Shown here piece by piece: positions 1 through 7,721 of a DNA stretch of 9,455 nt. A model generated the notes under the pieces. It saw nothing but the letters and a program-made list of their open reading frames with translations. It did not search any database and had not been told where the DNA came from. This stretch comes from an uncultured Clostridia bacterium (GTDB lineage Bacteria; Bacillota; Clostridia; TANB77; CAG-508), in the NCBI GenBank assembly GCA_947629965.1, contig CANRFS010000049.1, forward strand, positions 1 through 9,455, written 5' to 3'. Numbering within the stretch: position 1 is the stretch's first letter; each line of letters starts with the position of its first letter. The translations under genes were made by a program, and so were the position numbers.

Positions 1-1512
1 TTCACAATTAGAATTAATTATACTTGCAACTTCTTTAAACTCTACGTAATTATCTTGAAAATATACGCCAGGCATTATATATTTTAAATTTACATTAACA
101 CATAACAAAAGTATTATAAATAAACTAATTATTTTATAATTATAGAACTTTTTATCTTTAATCATAAATAATCCTAATACAAGTAAAAACAAATATTCAA
201 TTAATATGTACGTTCCCATATATCTATCGAAGCATGCTAGAGAAAGTGTTTCTCCTTCAGAAAAGCAAAACATATATAAAACTGAAAGAGTAAAAGCATA
301 ACCTACAGCTCCACATGTAAAAATAAATATATATAAATACAATTTTTTTCTTGAAAATTCTTCTTTATTTAATAAATGAAGAATCACTAATAATGCTATA
401 AATATTAGGTGACAATAAACATATCCTATTTTTATAGGTTTTATTATAATTGGCATAGTAAATAAATATTGTTTAAATAAATTGAATGCCTGTACTTTAT
501 ATGGTAGTCCTTCATTTTTAAAAGCTATATTTAGATATTCGTTTATCTTTATATTACCTAAATAAAATTGAGCCCCCACTTGCATTTTACTAACATAAAG
601 ATTCCATATAACGAACATTGATAAAGGTACAAGAAGAATTAACAAATTTCTTAACCAAAATTTTATATCTTTAATTTTTTGTTTATTTATAAATATTTCA
701 TAAAGAATATAAGTTACTAAAACCATTAATGCCAGTACTATTCCAATTTGTTTTGTTAAAAGCAATGTAATAAAACTTAATGATAAATTTAAATATTTAA
801 AAAATGAGTTTTCTTCATATATTATTAAAACAATAGGATATAAAGTCATAACTGATATTAATAAATCTACTTGAACTGTTTTAAATATTTGAGTTGGATC
901 TATTGCTAAAATAACTAATGTAAATATTAAAGGTAATAATACAATATTAGTCTTTTTATTTAATTTTTCAGTTAAATAAGGAATGATTAAACCTAGCATA
1001 AAAGTATGTAAAGAAATATTCATGATTTGTTCACTATAATTTGAAATTTTACACCAGAACATCTCAAATAAACTTATAAATGGTGGATAATCTTTATGCC
1101 AAATCAAGAAAGATTCTTTAACAGTATAAAATTTATCTAAACGGATCATTTCTTTTACCATTTCTCCCCAATGGGCTAATTCATCCCATGTAGAAAATTG
1201 TTTTCCAAAATCCGTTATATAAACTAGAATAAATAGTATTAAAAAAGCAAATAAACCGTTCGAAAAAATATTTTTTAAGAATTCTTTATCCTTTTTGAAT
1301 AATTTATAAATAGTTAAACCTAAGCCAATTAATGATAAAAGTATTATTAATATATATCCAACATAAAAAGTTTTGAAAACAAATTGACTAATAAATAATA
1401 ATATAGGAATAAGTATTAAACTTAATGGTAAACATAGTCCGAAAGATTTTTTAGAAAAATTACATATTCCAAAAGTAAGAAAAATAAGTATAAGTAGAAC
1501 TATAACTATCAT
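1..1512 (-). CDS. GT-C-like polytopic membrane glycosyltransferase, C-terminus cut by window edge
   Basis: An open frame of 504 codons without a stop runs from the ATG at 1510-1512 off the left edge. The protein is very hydrophobic, with about ten or more predicted membrane helices starting at residue 1. Visible motifs fit GT-C enzymes, which move a sugar from a polyprenyl-phosphate carrier on the outer face of the membrane: an acidic pair in the first large loop (TWDELAHW, residues 108-115), a YPP motif (142-144), and a late FDRYMGTY segment (428-435). The start is supported by a near-perfect AAAGGAGGA site (1517-1525) that overlaps the stop codon of the upstream glycosyltransferase gene; only 11 nt separate the two, so translation is probably coupled. 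The partner makes the lipid-linked sugar in this model. The acceptor (teichoic acid, capsule or protein) cannot be told. The family is assigned from topology and motifs only, so an O-antigen-polymerase-like protein remains possible. Confidence 0.75.
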   Translation of the reverse strand, partial: MIVIVLLILIFLTFGICNFSKKSFGLCLPLSLILIPILLFISQFVFKTFYVGYILIILLSLIGLGLTIYKLFKKDKEFLKNIFSNGLFAFLILFILVYITDFGKQFSTWDELAHWGEMVKEMIRLDKFYTVKESFLIWHKDYPPFISLFEMFWCKISNYSEQIMNISLHTFMLGLIIPYLTEKLNKKTNIVLLPLIFTLVILAIDPTQIFKTVQVDLLISVMTLYPIVLIIYEENSFFKYLNLSLSFITLLLTKQIGIVLALMVLVTYILYEIFINKQKIKDIKFWLRNLLILLVPLSMFVIWNLYVSKMQVGAQFYLGNIKINEYLNIAFKNEGLPYKVQAFNLFKQYLFTMPIIIKPIKIGYVYCHLIFIALLVILHLLNKEEFSRKKLYLYIFIFTCGAVGYAFTLSVLYMFCFSEGETLSLACFDRYMGTYILIEYLFLLVLGLFMIKDKKFYNYKIISLFIILLLCVNVNLKYIMPGVYFQDNYVEFKEVASIINSNCE

Positions 1513-1523
1513 AAAATCCTCCT

Positions 1524-2495
1524 TTAAGATTTATTTTCGGATAAATATTTTTTTGTAATAATATCTTTATCATTCTTATTTTTTAAACTTATTAAATATA
1601 ATTCATATAATTGGCGATGCTTTTTAGAAATGATTTGTAATATAATACCTGTAATAGATAAAAGCAAAGCAATTACAAAAGAAATACATGCAACTATTAA
1701 ACTTGGAAAGCGTAATACTAAACCAGTGTTAAAATATTCAACAAAAGGTGGTATTCCTAATATAAGTGCTAGTGCTAGAAATATTGATGCAATAATACTA
1801 AAAAATAAACATGGTTTATATTCAGCAAATAGAATTCCAATTGTTTTTAATACTTTAAATCCATCTGAATAAGTATTTAATTTAGAAACACTTCCTTCAG
1901 GTCGATCACGATATGAAATAGGTGTTTCTACTAATTTAAAATTCTTATCAACAGCATGAATAGTCATTTCAGTTTCTATCTCAAATCCTTTTGAAAGAAT
2001 TGGGAAACTTTTAACGAAATCATAACTAAATGCTCTGTATCCGGTCATAATATCTTTAATATTATTTTTAAAGATAAAATTAATTAAAAACCTAACTAAA
2101 CTATTGCCAAAGTTATGGAAAGGTCTTTTATTTTCTTCAAAATATGTGCTAGATAACCTATCTCCAATAACCATATCTGCTTTACCTTCTAAAACATAAT
2201 CACACATTTCTTTAGCAGATTCTGCTGGATAAGTATCATCTCCATCAATCATTAAATAACAATCTGCATCAATTTCTCTAAACATCGTCCTAATAACATT
2301 TCCTTTACCTTGACGATATTCATATCTAACAATAGCTCCTGCTTTTTTTGCAATTTCATCAGTGCCATCGGTAGAATTGTTATCATAAACATAAATATCA
2401 GCATCTGGCAAAGCTTTTTTAAAATCTTTTACAACCTTTTCAATAGTTTTACTTTCATTATAACATGGTATTAAAACCGCAATTTTTTTATCCAT
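1524..2495 (-). CDS. Family 2 glycosyltransferase, DPM1/GtrB-like polyprenyl-phosphate sugar synthase
   Basis: The 323-residue protein has a GT-A catalytic domain followed by two membrane helices (about 228-250 and 262-290) and a basic cytoplasmic tail. Diagnostic motifs are PCYNE (10-14), DNNSTDGT (38-45, nucleotide-sugar binding), the metal-binding DGDDTYP (84-90) and TGYRAFS (151-157). This is the arrangement of bactoprenol glucosyltransferases such as GtrB, CsbB and YkcC, which transfer a hexose from a nucleotide sugar to undecaprenyl phosphate on the cytoplasmic face. I use the ATG at 2493-2495 because it has a GAGGA site 8 nt upstream and starts at the canonical MDKKIAVLIPCYNE. The same frame is open to 2552, but the extra 19 residues (MICRKKYVI...) overlap the promoter and have no ribosome binding site. 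It is the first gene of an operon with the GT-C-like protein. No GtrA-type flippase is visible. The sugar cannot be deduced. Confidence 0.9.
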   Translation of the reverse strand: MDKKIAVLIPCYNESKTIEKVVKDFKKALPDADIYVYDNNSTDGTDEIAKKAGAIVRYEYRQGKGNVIRTMFREIDADCYLMIDGDDTYPAESAKEMCDYVLEGKADMVIGDRLSSTYFEENKRPFHNFGNSLVRFLINFIFKNNIKDIMTGYRAFSYDFVKSFPILSKGFEIETEMTIHAVDKNFKLVETPISYRDRPEGSVSKLNTYSDGFKVLKTIGILFAEYKPCLFFSIIASIFLALALILGIPPFVEYFNTGLVLRFPSLIVACISFVIALLLSITGIILQIISKKHRQLYELYLISLKNKNDKDIITKKYLSENKS

Positions 2496-2523
2496 AATTA
2501 TCTTCCTCTTCACTTTGTACAAA

Positions 2524-2552
2524 ATAATAACATACTTTTTTCTACATATCAA
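2524..2552 (-). promoter_or_regulatory. Sigma-A-type promoter for the glycosyltransferase pair
   Basis: On the minus strand a -35 box TTGATA (2547-2552) and a -10 box TATTAT (2524-2529) are separated by exactly 17 nt. The start codon lies 28 nt beyond the -10 box, leaving room for a short leader with the GAGGA site. The element sits directly after the terminator of the DUF5665 gene, so the two glycosylation genes appear to be their own transcription unit. Confidence 0.65.
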
Positions 2553-2560
2553 GTTTTTAC

Positions 2561-2590
2561 AAAAAATAAGTTAAACGAATAACTTTTTTA
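2561..2590 (-). terminator. Likely intrinsic terminator of the DUF5665 gene
   Basis: On the minus strand AAGTTA and TAACTT (2580-2585 and 2568-2573) form a 6-bp stem with loop TTCGTT, flanked by an A-run upstream and followed by ATTTTTTG. The A- and T-runs can extend pairing after one mismatch. It lies 15 nt past the DUF5665 stop codon and immediately before the next promoter. The stem has only one G:C pair, so strength is uncertain. Confidence 0.5.
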
Positions 2591-2604
2591 CATAGTTTCA
2601 GAAA

Positions 2605-2880
2605 TTATCTGCTTTTTTCTACAATTTCGACTATATCCGCTATATAATCACCTATTACAGGAATATTAAGCATTATTAATTTTCTGAGTAATATTACTAT
2701 TATTGCAGTTATTATTGTTATACCTATTCCAATTCCTACTCCTCTAGAAATACCTGCAATTAAATTTCTTTTTAATATTTCTTTTTTATTTCCTAATATA
2801 TATGAAAGTTCAACCATGTTGGACTTTGCTAAATTTTCGTTTATTTTATCTATTTTTTCATTTATCTTCTTTAAAAACAT
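2605..2880 (-). CDS. DUF5665-family small membrane protein
   Basis: A 91-residue protein with a charged, probably helical N-terminus (FLKKINEKIDKINENLAKSN) and one long hydrophobic segment (about residues 45-65, glycine-rich then isoleucine-rich), followed by LNIPVIGDYIADIVEIVE. The spacing of the NLIAGISRGVG motif before the membrane span and the NIPVIGDYI motif after it match my memory of the DUF5665 family in Clostridia, whose function is unknown. I chose the ATG at 2878-2880. The alternative GTG at 2887-2889 adds three residues and has no ribosome binding site, while the ATG has a weak GGGTG 6 nt upstream. Both start codons and this weak site lie inside the right-hand inverted repeat (2875-2920), so translation from a read-through transcript would be blocked by the hairpin. 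I see no convincing separate promoter for this gene. Confidence 0.75.
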   Translation of the reverse strand: MFLKKINEKIDKINENLAKSNMVELSYILGNKKEILKRNLIAGISRGVGIGIGITIITAIIVILLRKLIMLNIPVIGDYIADIVEIVEKSR

Positions 2881-2920
2881 AAAAAACACCCAAATATATT
2901 TTTAGGTGTTTTTTATGTTT
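2875..2920 (-). terminator. 16-bp perfect inverted repeat: terminator of the UPF0182 gene, covering the DUF5665 start
   Basis: The arms 2875-2890 and 2905-2920 are exactly complementary over 16 bp, with a 14-nt loop. In the minus-strand RNA the inner stem is CACC/GGTG followed by UUUUUU, a classic intrinsic terminator, beginning 4 nt after the UPF0182 stop codon. An A-run on the other side makes it potentially bidirectional. The 3' arm contains the weak ribosome binding site and the ATG (2878-2880) of the next gene, which is unusual. Confidence 0.75.
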
Positions 2921-2924
2921 ATAT

Positions 2925-5726
2925 TCATTTTTGTTCAATTGAATTTGAAACATTATTTACTAACTCATTATTTTCTCTGTTTTCTTCTGATATAGATGTT
3001 TGTTCATCTTCTTTTTGTTTTGCCTCTTTTTCAACTATTGTTTCTAATTGTCCAATTAATTCTTGAAGTTTAGCCATATCTTTTCCCATCATTTCCCAAT
3101 TGCTACTTGCATTTGACTGTTTTAAATTGTTATTTGCATTTATTATTTGCTCTATTAATTCATCTTTATTTTCACTTTCTATCTCTATTTTAATAGCTTC
3201 TTGTGATAAAAGATTTGTTATTGCTTCCTCTATATTATCTCCTATTGCAACCTTATTTCCAGATGCAACTACTACTTTTTTTAGTAATGGAATTTGGTAT
3301 TCGTCATTTAGCATAACTTGATATATTGGTTCAACGTATAAAAGAGTATTGTTTATTGGAACTACTATTATATTTTTTTCTAACTTTGTTCCTGTTGTAT
3401 TTAATGTATTAAGTTCCTTAGAAATATTTTCATCTTGCTCTACAAGAGTGTCTAATTGAGTTGTTCCTAATATCGCATTTTCTGTTTTGAATTTATATAA
3501 TGTTAATTTTTTGTTATTGTTTTCATCATAAGTACCTACTAAGTATGATATTATATTTTGTTTTTCTAATATCGTGTATGGCACAACTAAACCTAATTGT
3601 GAGTTATTGTTGTCTAATGTTTTTAATTGAATATAATATGGATCTATGTCTGTTCCTGTTGATGCACTAGTAGTTCTTGTGGTATTTTCTTTTGATAAAT
3701 CCCAAACATCATCTTGTCTATATAATACTTCTGGTTTAATATTATGATATTGTTCTAAAACTTCTGCTTGTATTTTATATAAAAATTTTGAATATACTAT
3801 ATGTTTTGAAACTTCTTTAGGCATGTTTTCACCATCAAGGAATAGTCCATTATATATTTTGTTATAGCTTATTGCTATTGGATCGGTTTTATCTACTAAA
3901 TAAAATTTCATCTCTCCCGTATATGGATTAATTAATACTTTTACAGAATTTCTTATATAGTTTATTTTTTCTTTTAATCCATTATATTCTATAATGCTTT
4001 CTTGAGAATATGGATAATTGTTTGATGTTGTATAAGCATCTAATACCCACATTAAATCTCCATTGTCCGTTACTATCATATATGGATTTTCATCATATTT
4101 CAAATATGGCATTATAGCTTTTGCTCTATCTATGATATTTCTTGTTGTGATTATTTTACTATCCTTTGTTACATTACCAGAAAATGCGATTCCCCAATTT
4201 CCTTCTTTTATTCCTAATATAAGTCTATCTAAAAAATTAAGTTGTAATCCAGCTTCGCCACCGTAAGTATTTGTTTTACTTGTTGTACTTGTAAGTGGAT
4301 AATCATATTCTTCTTTATTTTTTGCATTAATTATTATTGGATCATTTGTTTCTAATCCAAAATATATTCTTGGTTCATTTATTTTTACTTTATTGTTTTC
4401 GTCTTCAAATTTGCTTTGTATGTATGCTAAATTACCATTTTCATCTACATCACTTGCTGAATTTATTACTACTCCATATCCATGTGTATACTCATATGTT
4501 TTATTATTATATGTCCTTGTATCATTGCTTACAATTTCTCTTGGAGTAACATATACTAATTTTTGCATACCATCTATGTCGTATAATTCAGGAATTGTTA
4601 CTTTATATGAATAATAACCTGAATTACTTTGATATTGATTTAAAATTCCTACTATATTTTCTTCATTTAATAAATTAATATTACTTATTACATCTTGATT
4701 ATTGTTTATATCATCTCGTGTTAACGCTTCTGTATTTTGTATTTCTATTTCATCAATTTCTATATCATATGCTTTTTTTGTAAATGCCATATTATTTTCT
4801 ATATATGTTTTTTCTTTATCTAACTCATTTCTTCTTACATATATTAAATCAACTCCGGCGATTATTACAAATAATATTACTAAATATATTGGTATACTAC
4901 TTAGCCATATCATTACTTTTTTAAAACTTTCTTTTTTAAAGTTTTTTATCGCCATTATCACACATATTGGTATAATAATTGCAAATATTCTATATCCCCA
5001 AACCTTTATAATAGAATCAATTAAACCTGCTCCATGAAGTTTTATTTCATCAGATAAAGTCAAAAAGTTACCAAAAACTACATTTTGCGAATTTACTAAT
5101 GTAATTAGTGATATACCTATAACCATTAATATTATGTTTGTTATTATATGTTTAACAAATGTATTCTTTTTTAATAGTTCTGAATCTATTCCTTTATCAA
5201 AATAAATATTAAAACATATTACATAATATGCCGCAACATATATTGTATACATTATAGTTAATATAATAAAATATATTAGTATTGATTCTACAAATGGTTT
5301 TTGAAATATGTAATAACCTATGTCTAAATTAAATATTGGGTCTGCAATGCCAAACCAAGATGTATTTAATGCTAGCATTGCTTTTTCTGTTAAAAATACT
5401 GAAGCTACCATACTTGTTATTACACTTAATATTAAACATATAGATTTATTAGGCAATTTTGGCATTTCTTTTTTTTCTATCTCAAAAAATTTTCTTAATC
5501 CTCTATGTATAAATTTCGTTGTTATATATGTTGCTATGTATAATACAATGAAATTTATAAGAACTACAGCTACTTTAAACTTTATGTTTTGTTTAAATAC
5601 TGATAAATATTCTTGTCCAATTTCTAACGTTTTTAAATATTCTCCCCTTAAAGTTATTCCTAAGTATATTGCAAATAGTATTAAAAATGCTATTACTAAT
5701 ATTACTCTTTTCTTATTTTTTTTCAT
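2925..5726 (-). CDS. UPF0182 family (COG1615) large membrane protein
   Basis: A 933-residue protein, full length for the UPF0182 family. The N-terminal third holds about seven membrane helices (roughly 7-26, 50-70, 95-115, 147-170, 192-211, 245-261, 271-294). The family signatures are clear: FGIADPIFNLDIGYYIF (125-141) and the motif starting NELDKEKTYIENNMAF (300-315) just after the last helix. Residues 330-890 form a large soluble domain, expected outside the cell if the N-terminus is inside, ending in a low-complexity Glu/Asn/Gln tail (about 890-933). The family has no established biochemical function. The start has a GGGGGTAAG purine-rich site 4 nt upstream, and the gene begins 14 nt after the ftsY stop, so both are probably transcribed together. 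The TGA stop shows that TGA is not reassigned in this organism. Confidence 0.93.
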   Translation of the reverse strand: MKKNKKRVILVIAFLILFAIYLGITLRGEYLKTLEIGQEYLSVFKQNIKFKVAVVLINFIVLYIATYITTKFIHRGLRKFFEIEKKEMPKLPNKSICLILSVITSMVASVFLTEKAMLALNTSWFGIADPIFNLDIGYYIFQKPFVESILIYFIILTIMYTIYVAAYYVICFNIYFDKGIDSELLKKNTFVKHIITNIILMVIGISLITLVNSQNVVFGNFLTLSDEIKLHGAGLIDSIIKVWGYRIFAIIIPICVIMAIKNFKKESFKKVMIWLSSIPIYLVILFVIIAGVDLIYVRRNELDKEKTYIENNMAFTKKAYDIEIDEIEIQNTEALTRDDINNNQDVISNINLLNEENIVGILNQYQSNSGYYSYKVTIPELYDIDGMQKLVYVTPREIVSNDTRTYNNKTYEYTHGYGVVINSASDVDENGNLAYIQSKFEDENNKVKINEPRIYFGLETNDPIIINAKNKEEYDYPLTSTTSKTNTYGGEAGLQLNFLDRLILGIKEGNWGIAFSGNVTKDSKIITTRNIIDRAKAIMPYLKYDENPYMIVTDNGDLMWVLDAYTTSNNYPYSQESIIEYNGLKEKINYIRNSVKVLINPYTGEMKFYLVDKTDPIAISYNKIYNGLFLDGENMPKEVSKHIVYSKFLYKIQAEVLEQYHNIKPEVLYRQDDVWDLSKENTTRTTSASTGTDIDPYYIQLKTLDNNNSQLGLVVPYTILEKQNIISYLVGTYDENNNKKLTLYKFKTENAILGTTQLDTLVEQDENISKELNTLNTTGTKLEKNIIVVPINNTLLYVEPIYQVMLNDEYQIPLLKKVVVASGNKVAIGDNIEEAITNLLSQEAIKIEIESENKDELIEQIINANNNLKQSNASSNWEMMGKDMAKLQELIGQLETIVEKEAKQKEDEQTSISEENRENNELVNNVSNSIEQK

Positions 5727-5740
5727 TTAACTTACCCCCA

Positions 5741-6646
5741 TTAAATAATTGCATTTACAAAATCTTCGGAATTAAAAATTTCCATATCATCTATTTGTTC
5801 CCCAACGCCAATAAATTTTATTGGTATTTTATTTTCGCTAACTATTCCTAAAACGACTCCACCTTTTGCAGTTCCATCTAGCTTAGTTAATACAAGTCCA
5901 GTTATATCTACTGTTTCTTTAAAAGCTTGTACCTGCATAATAGCATTTTGACCAGTTGTCGCATCTAATACTAATAATACCTCTTTATTTGCATTTGGCA
6001 ATTCTTTATCTATTACCTTTTTTATTTTTAATAATTCATCCATTAGATATTTTTTATTATGAAGTCTTCCTGCTGTATCACATATTAATACATCTGCTCC
6101 GTCTTTTTTTAGTTCTTGTATTGCATCATAAACTACAGATGCTGGATCTGTTCCTTCCTGTCTCTTTATTAATTTAGAATTACTTCTTTTTGCCCATATT
6201 TCTACTTGTTCAACTGCTGCTGCTCTGAATGTATCTGCTGCTGCTATTATAACTTCTTTGCCTTCTTTTTTTATTCTATTTGCTATTTTCCCTATTGAAG
6301 TAGTTTTTCCTACTCCATTTACACCTACTACTAAAATTACTGTTGGTTTTTTAGATAGATCTAAATCATTTGGAGTTTCATCAAGTATTTTTTTCATTTC
6401 TTCTTTTAGTGCAGTCTTTACACCTTCTTCATCTGTTATTTTTTCTTTTTTTACTCTATCTCTTAGTTTGCCTATTATTTCTACAGATGTATCTACACCT
6501 ATATCAGACATAATTAATATTTCTTCTAATTCTTCTAATAGCTCTTCATCAACTTTTCTAAAAGTGCTAAACACATTATTCATTTTATCTGCCATAGAAT
6601 TTTTGGTTTTTCCTAGGCCGTTTTTTAATTTATCAAAAAATCCCAT
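5741..6646 (-). CDS. ftsY: Signal recognition particle receptor FtsY
   Basis: A 301-residue SRP GTPase, the membrane-associated receptor that docks the SRP-ribosome complex at SecYEG for co-translational insertion of membrane proteins. The N-terminal helical bundle (about 1-95) carries the amphipathic start MGFFDKLKNGLGKTK typical of short Gram-positive FtsY proteins that lack the acidic A domain. The NG domain has all motifs: P-loop GVNGVGKTT (108-116), DTFRAAA (138-144), DTAGR (190-194), DATTGQNA (228-235), TKLDGTAKGG (254-263) and GVGEQIDDM (280-288). GTDPASV (165-171) separates FtsY from Ffh-like sequences. The ATG is preceded by AGAGG. The gene is followed after 14 nt by the UPF0182 gene and preceded by the dipeptidase. 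The usual smc and ffh neighbours are absent here. Confidence 0.98.
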   Translation of the reverse strand: MGFFDKLKNGLGKTKNSMADKMNNVFSTFRKVDEELLEELEEILIMSDIGVDTSVEIIGKLRDRVKKEKITDEEGVKTALKEEMKKILDETPNDLDLSKKPTVILVVGVNGVGKTTSIGKIANRIKKEGKEVIIAAADTFRAAAVEQVEIWAKRSNSKLIKRQEGTDPASVVYDAIQELKKDGADVLICDTAGRLHNKKYLMDELLKIKKVIDKELPNANKEVLLVLDATTGQNAIMQVQAFKETVDITGLVLTKLDGTAKGGVVLGIVSENKIPIKFIGVGEQIDDMEIFNSEDFVNAII

Positions 6647-6683
6647 TTTAACCTCTTTCTATTTATGTTTATTTCCAGCAGAT

Positions 6684-6712
6684 ATTATATCATACTTTTA
6701 TAGTCTTTGTAA
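6684..6712 (-). promoter_or_regulatory. Extended -10 promoter upstream of ftsY
   Basis: On the minus strand TGATATAAT gives a perfect -10 hexamer (6684-6689) with the extended TGn motif (6691-6692). A weak -35 TTACAA (6707-6712) sits 17 nt upstream, inside the last codons of the dipeptidase. The transcript would start about 30 nt before the ftsY ATG. This would let ftsY be expressed independently of the frameshifted upstream gene. Confidence 0.6.
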
Positions 6713-7303
6713 AATTTTATCTTCAAAATTCCTATATAATATTTTTTCCACATCTTTTTTTGTTAATTCGTTTGATAAAAATAATTTTTCTATTTTCTTT
6801 TTTGCTTGTTCTTGCTTAAATACATTAAAATGCTTATAATATCTTTTATTTGTTTTATAATAAGTCATATCGTCTGTAGATACACATATATTATTTGAAT
6901 CTCCCAATAGTTTTATTAGATATTTAATATGTTCAACATATGCTTTTTGATATTTTTTATTTCCTTTAGAAAAATGTTTTTCATTTATACAAAATGGCTT
7001 TACTCCAACTACTCCAATTACACCATCTAATTCTTTAATTTTCATAATTTGCTTGTCAGTTAAATTTCTTGCATGATTACATATTGCTTTTACATTTGAG
7101 TGTGAAGCAAATACTATTGGAGCTTTTCCATAGGCTTTTAATGCACTACATAATTCTACTATATCAAAAAAAGTTTTTTCATTTGTGTGTGATAAATCTA
7201 TTGCAATTTTTTTATCTACTAATTTTTTTACTAATTCTACTCCTAACTCAGTTAAACCTCTAGTTTCTTCTCCCCTTGCTCCTCCGCCGAAATTTATTAT
7301 CAT
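6698..7303 (-). CDS. Peptidase M19 dipeptidase, C-terminal part
   Basis: This frame encodes the last 196 residues of the dipeptidase after the shift, starting at GGGARGEETRG. It carries three parts of the active site known from renal dipeptidase and its bacterial homologues: the zinc-ligand histidine in AIDLSHTN, the second in FASHSN, and the catalytic acidic position in the late STDDM motif. The substrate-binding arginine lies in NHARNLTDKQI. M19 enzymes hydrolyse dipeptides, including D-amino-acid-containing ones, in a TIM-barrel fold. An ATG at 7301-7303 could in principle start this half alone, but it has only a weak GGAAT upstream and would lack the N-terminal HxD metal ligands. I therefore read it as the downstream part of one gene, not as a separate protein. 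Confidence 0.8.
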   Translation of the reverse strand: MIINFGGGARGEETRGLTELGVELVKKLVDKKIAIDLSHTNEKTFFDIVELCSALKAYGKAPIVFASHSNVKAICNHARNLTDKQIMKIKELDGVIGVVGVKPFCINEKHFSKGNKKYQKAYVEHIKYLIKLLGDSNNICVSTDDMTYYKTNKRYYKHFNVFKQEQAKKKIEKLFLSNELTKKDVEKILYRNFEDKILQRL

Positions 7304-7655
7304 TATTCCATACTATATTTACACTTCTTACGCCTAAATCATATAATTTATCTATATCACTTATATTACTCAAATAATCTAATCCTTCTATTCCAAAAAT
7401 ATATTTTATATTTGAGGGTATTAAGCTTTTTTTGTTAATTAATTTTTTCACTTCTTCTAAATTTTTAATTATATCAATTTCTTCTTTTTTTATTTCTAAT
7501 TCTTCTTGCATTTCTTTAGGAGACATATAAAACAGATTAAATATTCCACCAGTTATGTTGTTCCTAAAAATTTTATCAATGTGCATTTTTACTTCTTCTA
7601 AATTATTTTTATTCATATATATGTATGTTAATAAATCATAATGTAAATCAAACAT
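7260..7655 (-). CDS. Peptidase M19 dipeptidase, N-terminal part with out-of-frame tail
   Basis: The frame encodes 131 residues, of which the first 122 are dipeptidase and the last nine (RRRSKGRRN) are out-of-frame. The metal-binding HxD motif is at the very start (FDLHYD, His5 and Asp7), the bridging glutamate is in FGIEGLDYL, and YDLGVRSVNIVWNN matches the family strand that precedes the GLTE(F/L)G motif. The start ATG has GGTGA 4 nt upstream, and the family normally begins near this point, so the start is sound. No signal peptide is visible, so the enzyme would be cytoplasmic. Translated alone, this fragment lacks half of the barrel and could not be active. No convincing promoter was found between this gene and the divergent toxin gene, although the shared region has several AT-rich hexamers. 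Confidence 0.8.
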   Translation of the reverse strand: MFDLHYDLLTYIYMNKNNLEEVKMHIDKIFRNNITGGIFNLFYMSPKEMQEELEIKKEEIDIIKNLEEVKKLINKKSLIPSNIKYIFGIEGLDYLSNISDIDKLYDLGVRSVNIVWNNDNKFRRRSKGRRN

Positions 7656-7705
7656 AAAATCACCATATATATATTATTCAATAAGTTATATTTTAGAAAA
7701 TAATT

Positions 7706-7721
7706 TTCAATAATTATTGAA
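7706..7721. promoter_or_regulatory. 16-bp perfect palindrome, candidate operator
   Basis: TTCAATAATTATTGAA is identical to its reverse complement. Its right end overlaps the -35 box (7717-7722) of the plus-strand toxin promoter, and it lies in the divergent region also used by the dipeptidase gene. This is the position expected for a repressor operator. The regulator is not in the window. In AT-rich DNA a palindrome of this size can arise by chance, so the claim rests on its position. Confidence 0.4.

Larger units (their letters stand above)
6698..7655 (-). pseudogene. Membrane dipeptidase (peptidase M19) gene split by one +1 frameshift
   Basis: Two overlapping open frames together make one ordinary M19 dipeptidase of 318 residues. 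The N-terminal frame reads ...WNNDNKF at 7290-7292 (codon UUU) and then runs into a nonsense tail. If one base, C7289, is skipped, reading continues as GGGARGEETRGLTELG, the expected family sequence. No residue is lost or duplicated at the junction and all metal-site residues are kept on both sides. The event is therefore either a very recent inactivating insertion, a sequencing or assembly error, or a programmed +1 shift at UUU-CGG. There is no long homopolymer at the site (only AAATTT). ftsY follows after 51 nt with its own promoter, so the break need not affect it. I mark it as a pseudogene because a single frame does not encode the protein, not because loss of function is shown. Confidence 0.8.

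Noticed and set aside
2496..2552. Upstream extension of the family 2 glycosyltransferase by 19 residues
   Set aside because: The extension covers the leader and promoter and lacks a ribosome binding site, while the ATG at 2493-2495 has a good one and begins at the conserved N-terminus.
3603..3625. GTTATTGTTGTC stretch (AAC/AAT-rich on the minus strand) considered as a DGR template repeat
   Set aside because: It encodes a short Asn run (LDNNNSQLG) in the UPF0182 protein, and its flanks have no match to the constant segments around the candidate variable region.
5320..5730. Open frame of 136 codons on the plus strand opposite the N-terminal part of the UPF0182 gene
   Set aside because: It lies opposite a long, conserved gene; its hydrophobic composition is a by-product of the antisense of membrane-helix codons.
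6258..6839. Open frame of 193 codons on the plus strand opposite ftsY
   Set aside because: It is antisense to a full-length, unmistakable FtsY, is serine/phenylalanine-rich as mirrored AT-rich codons are, and resembles no known family.
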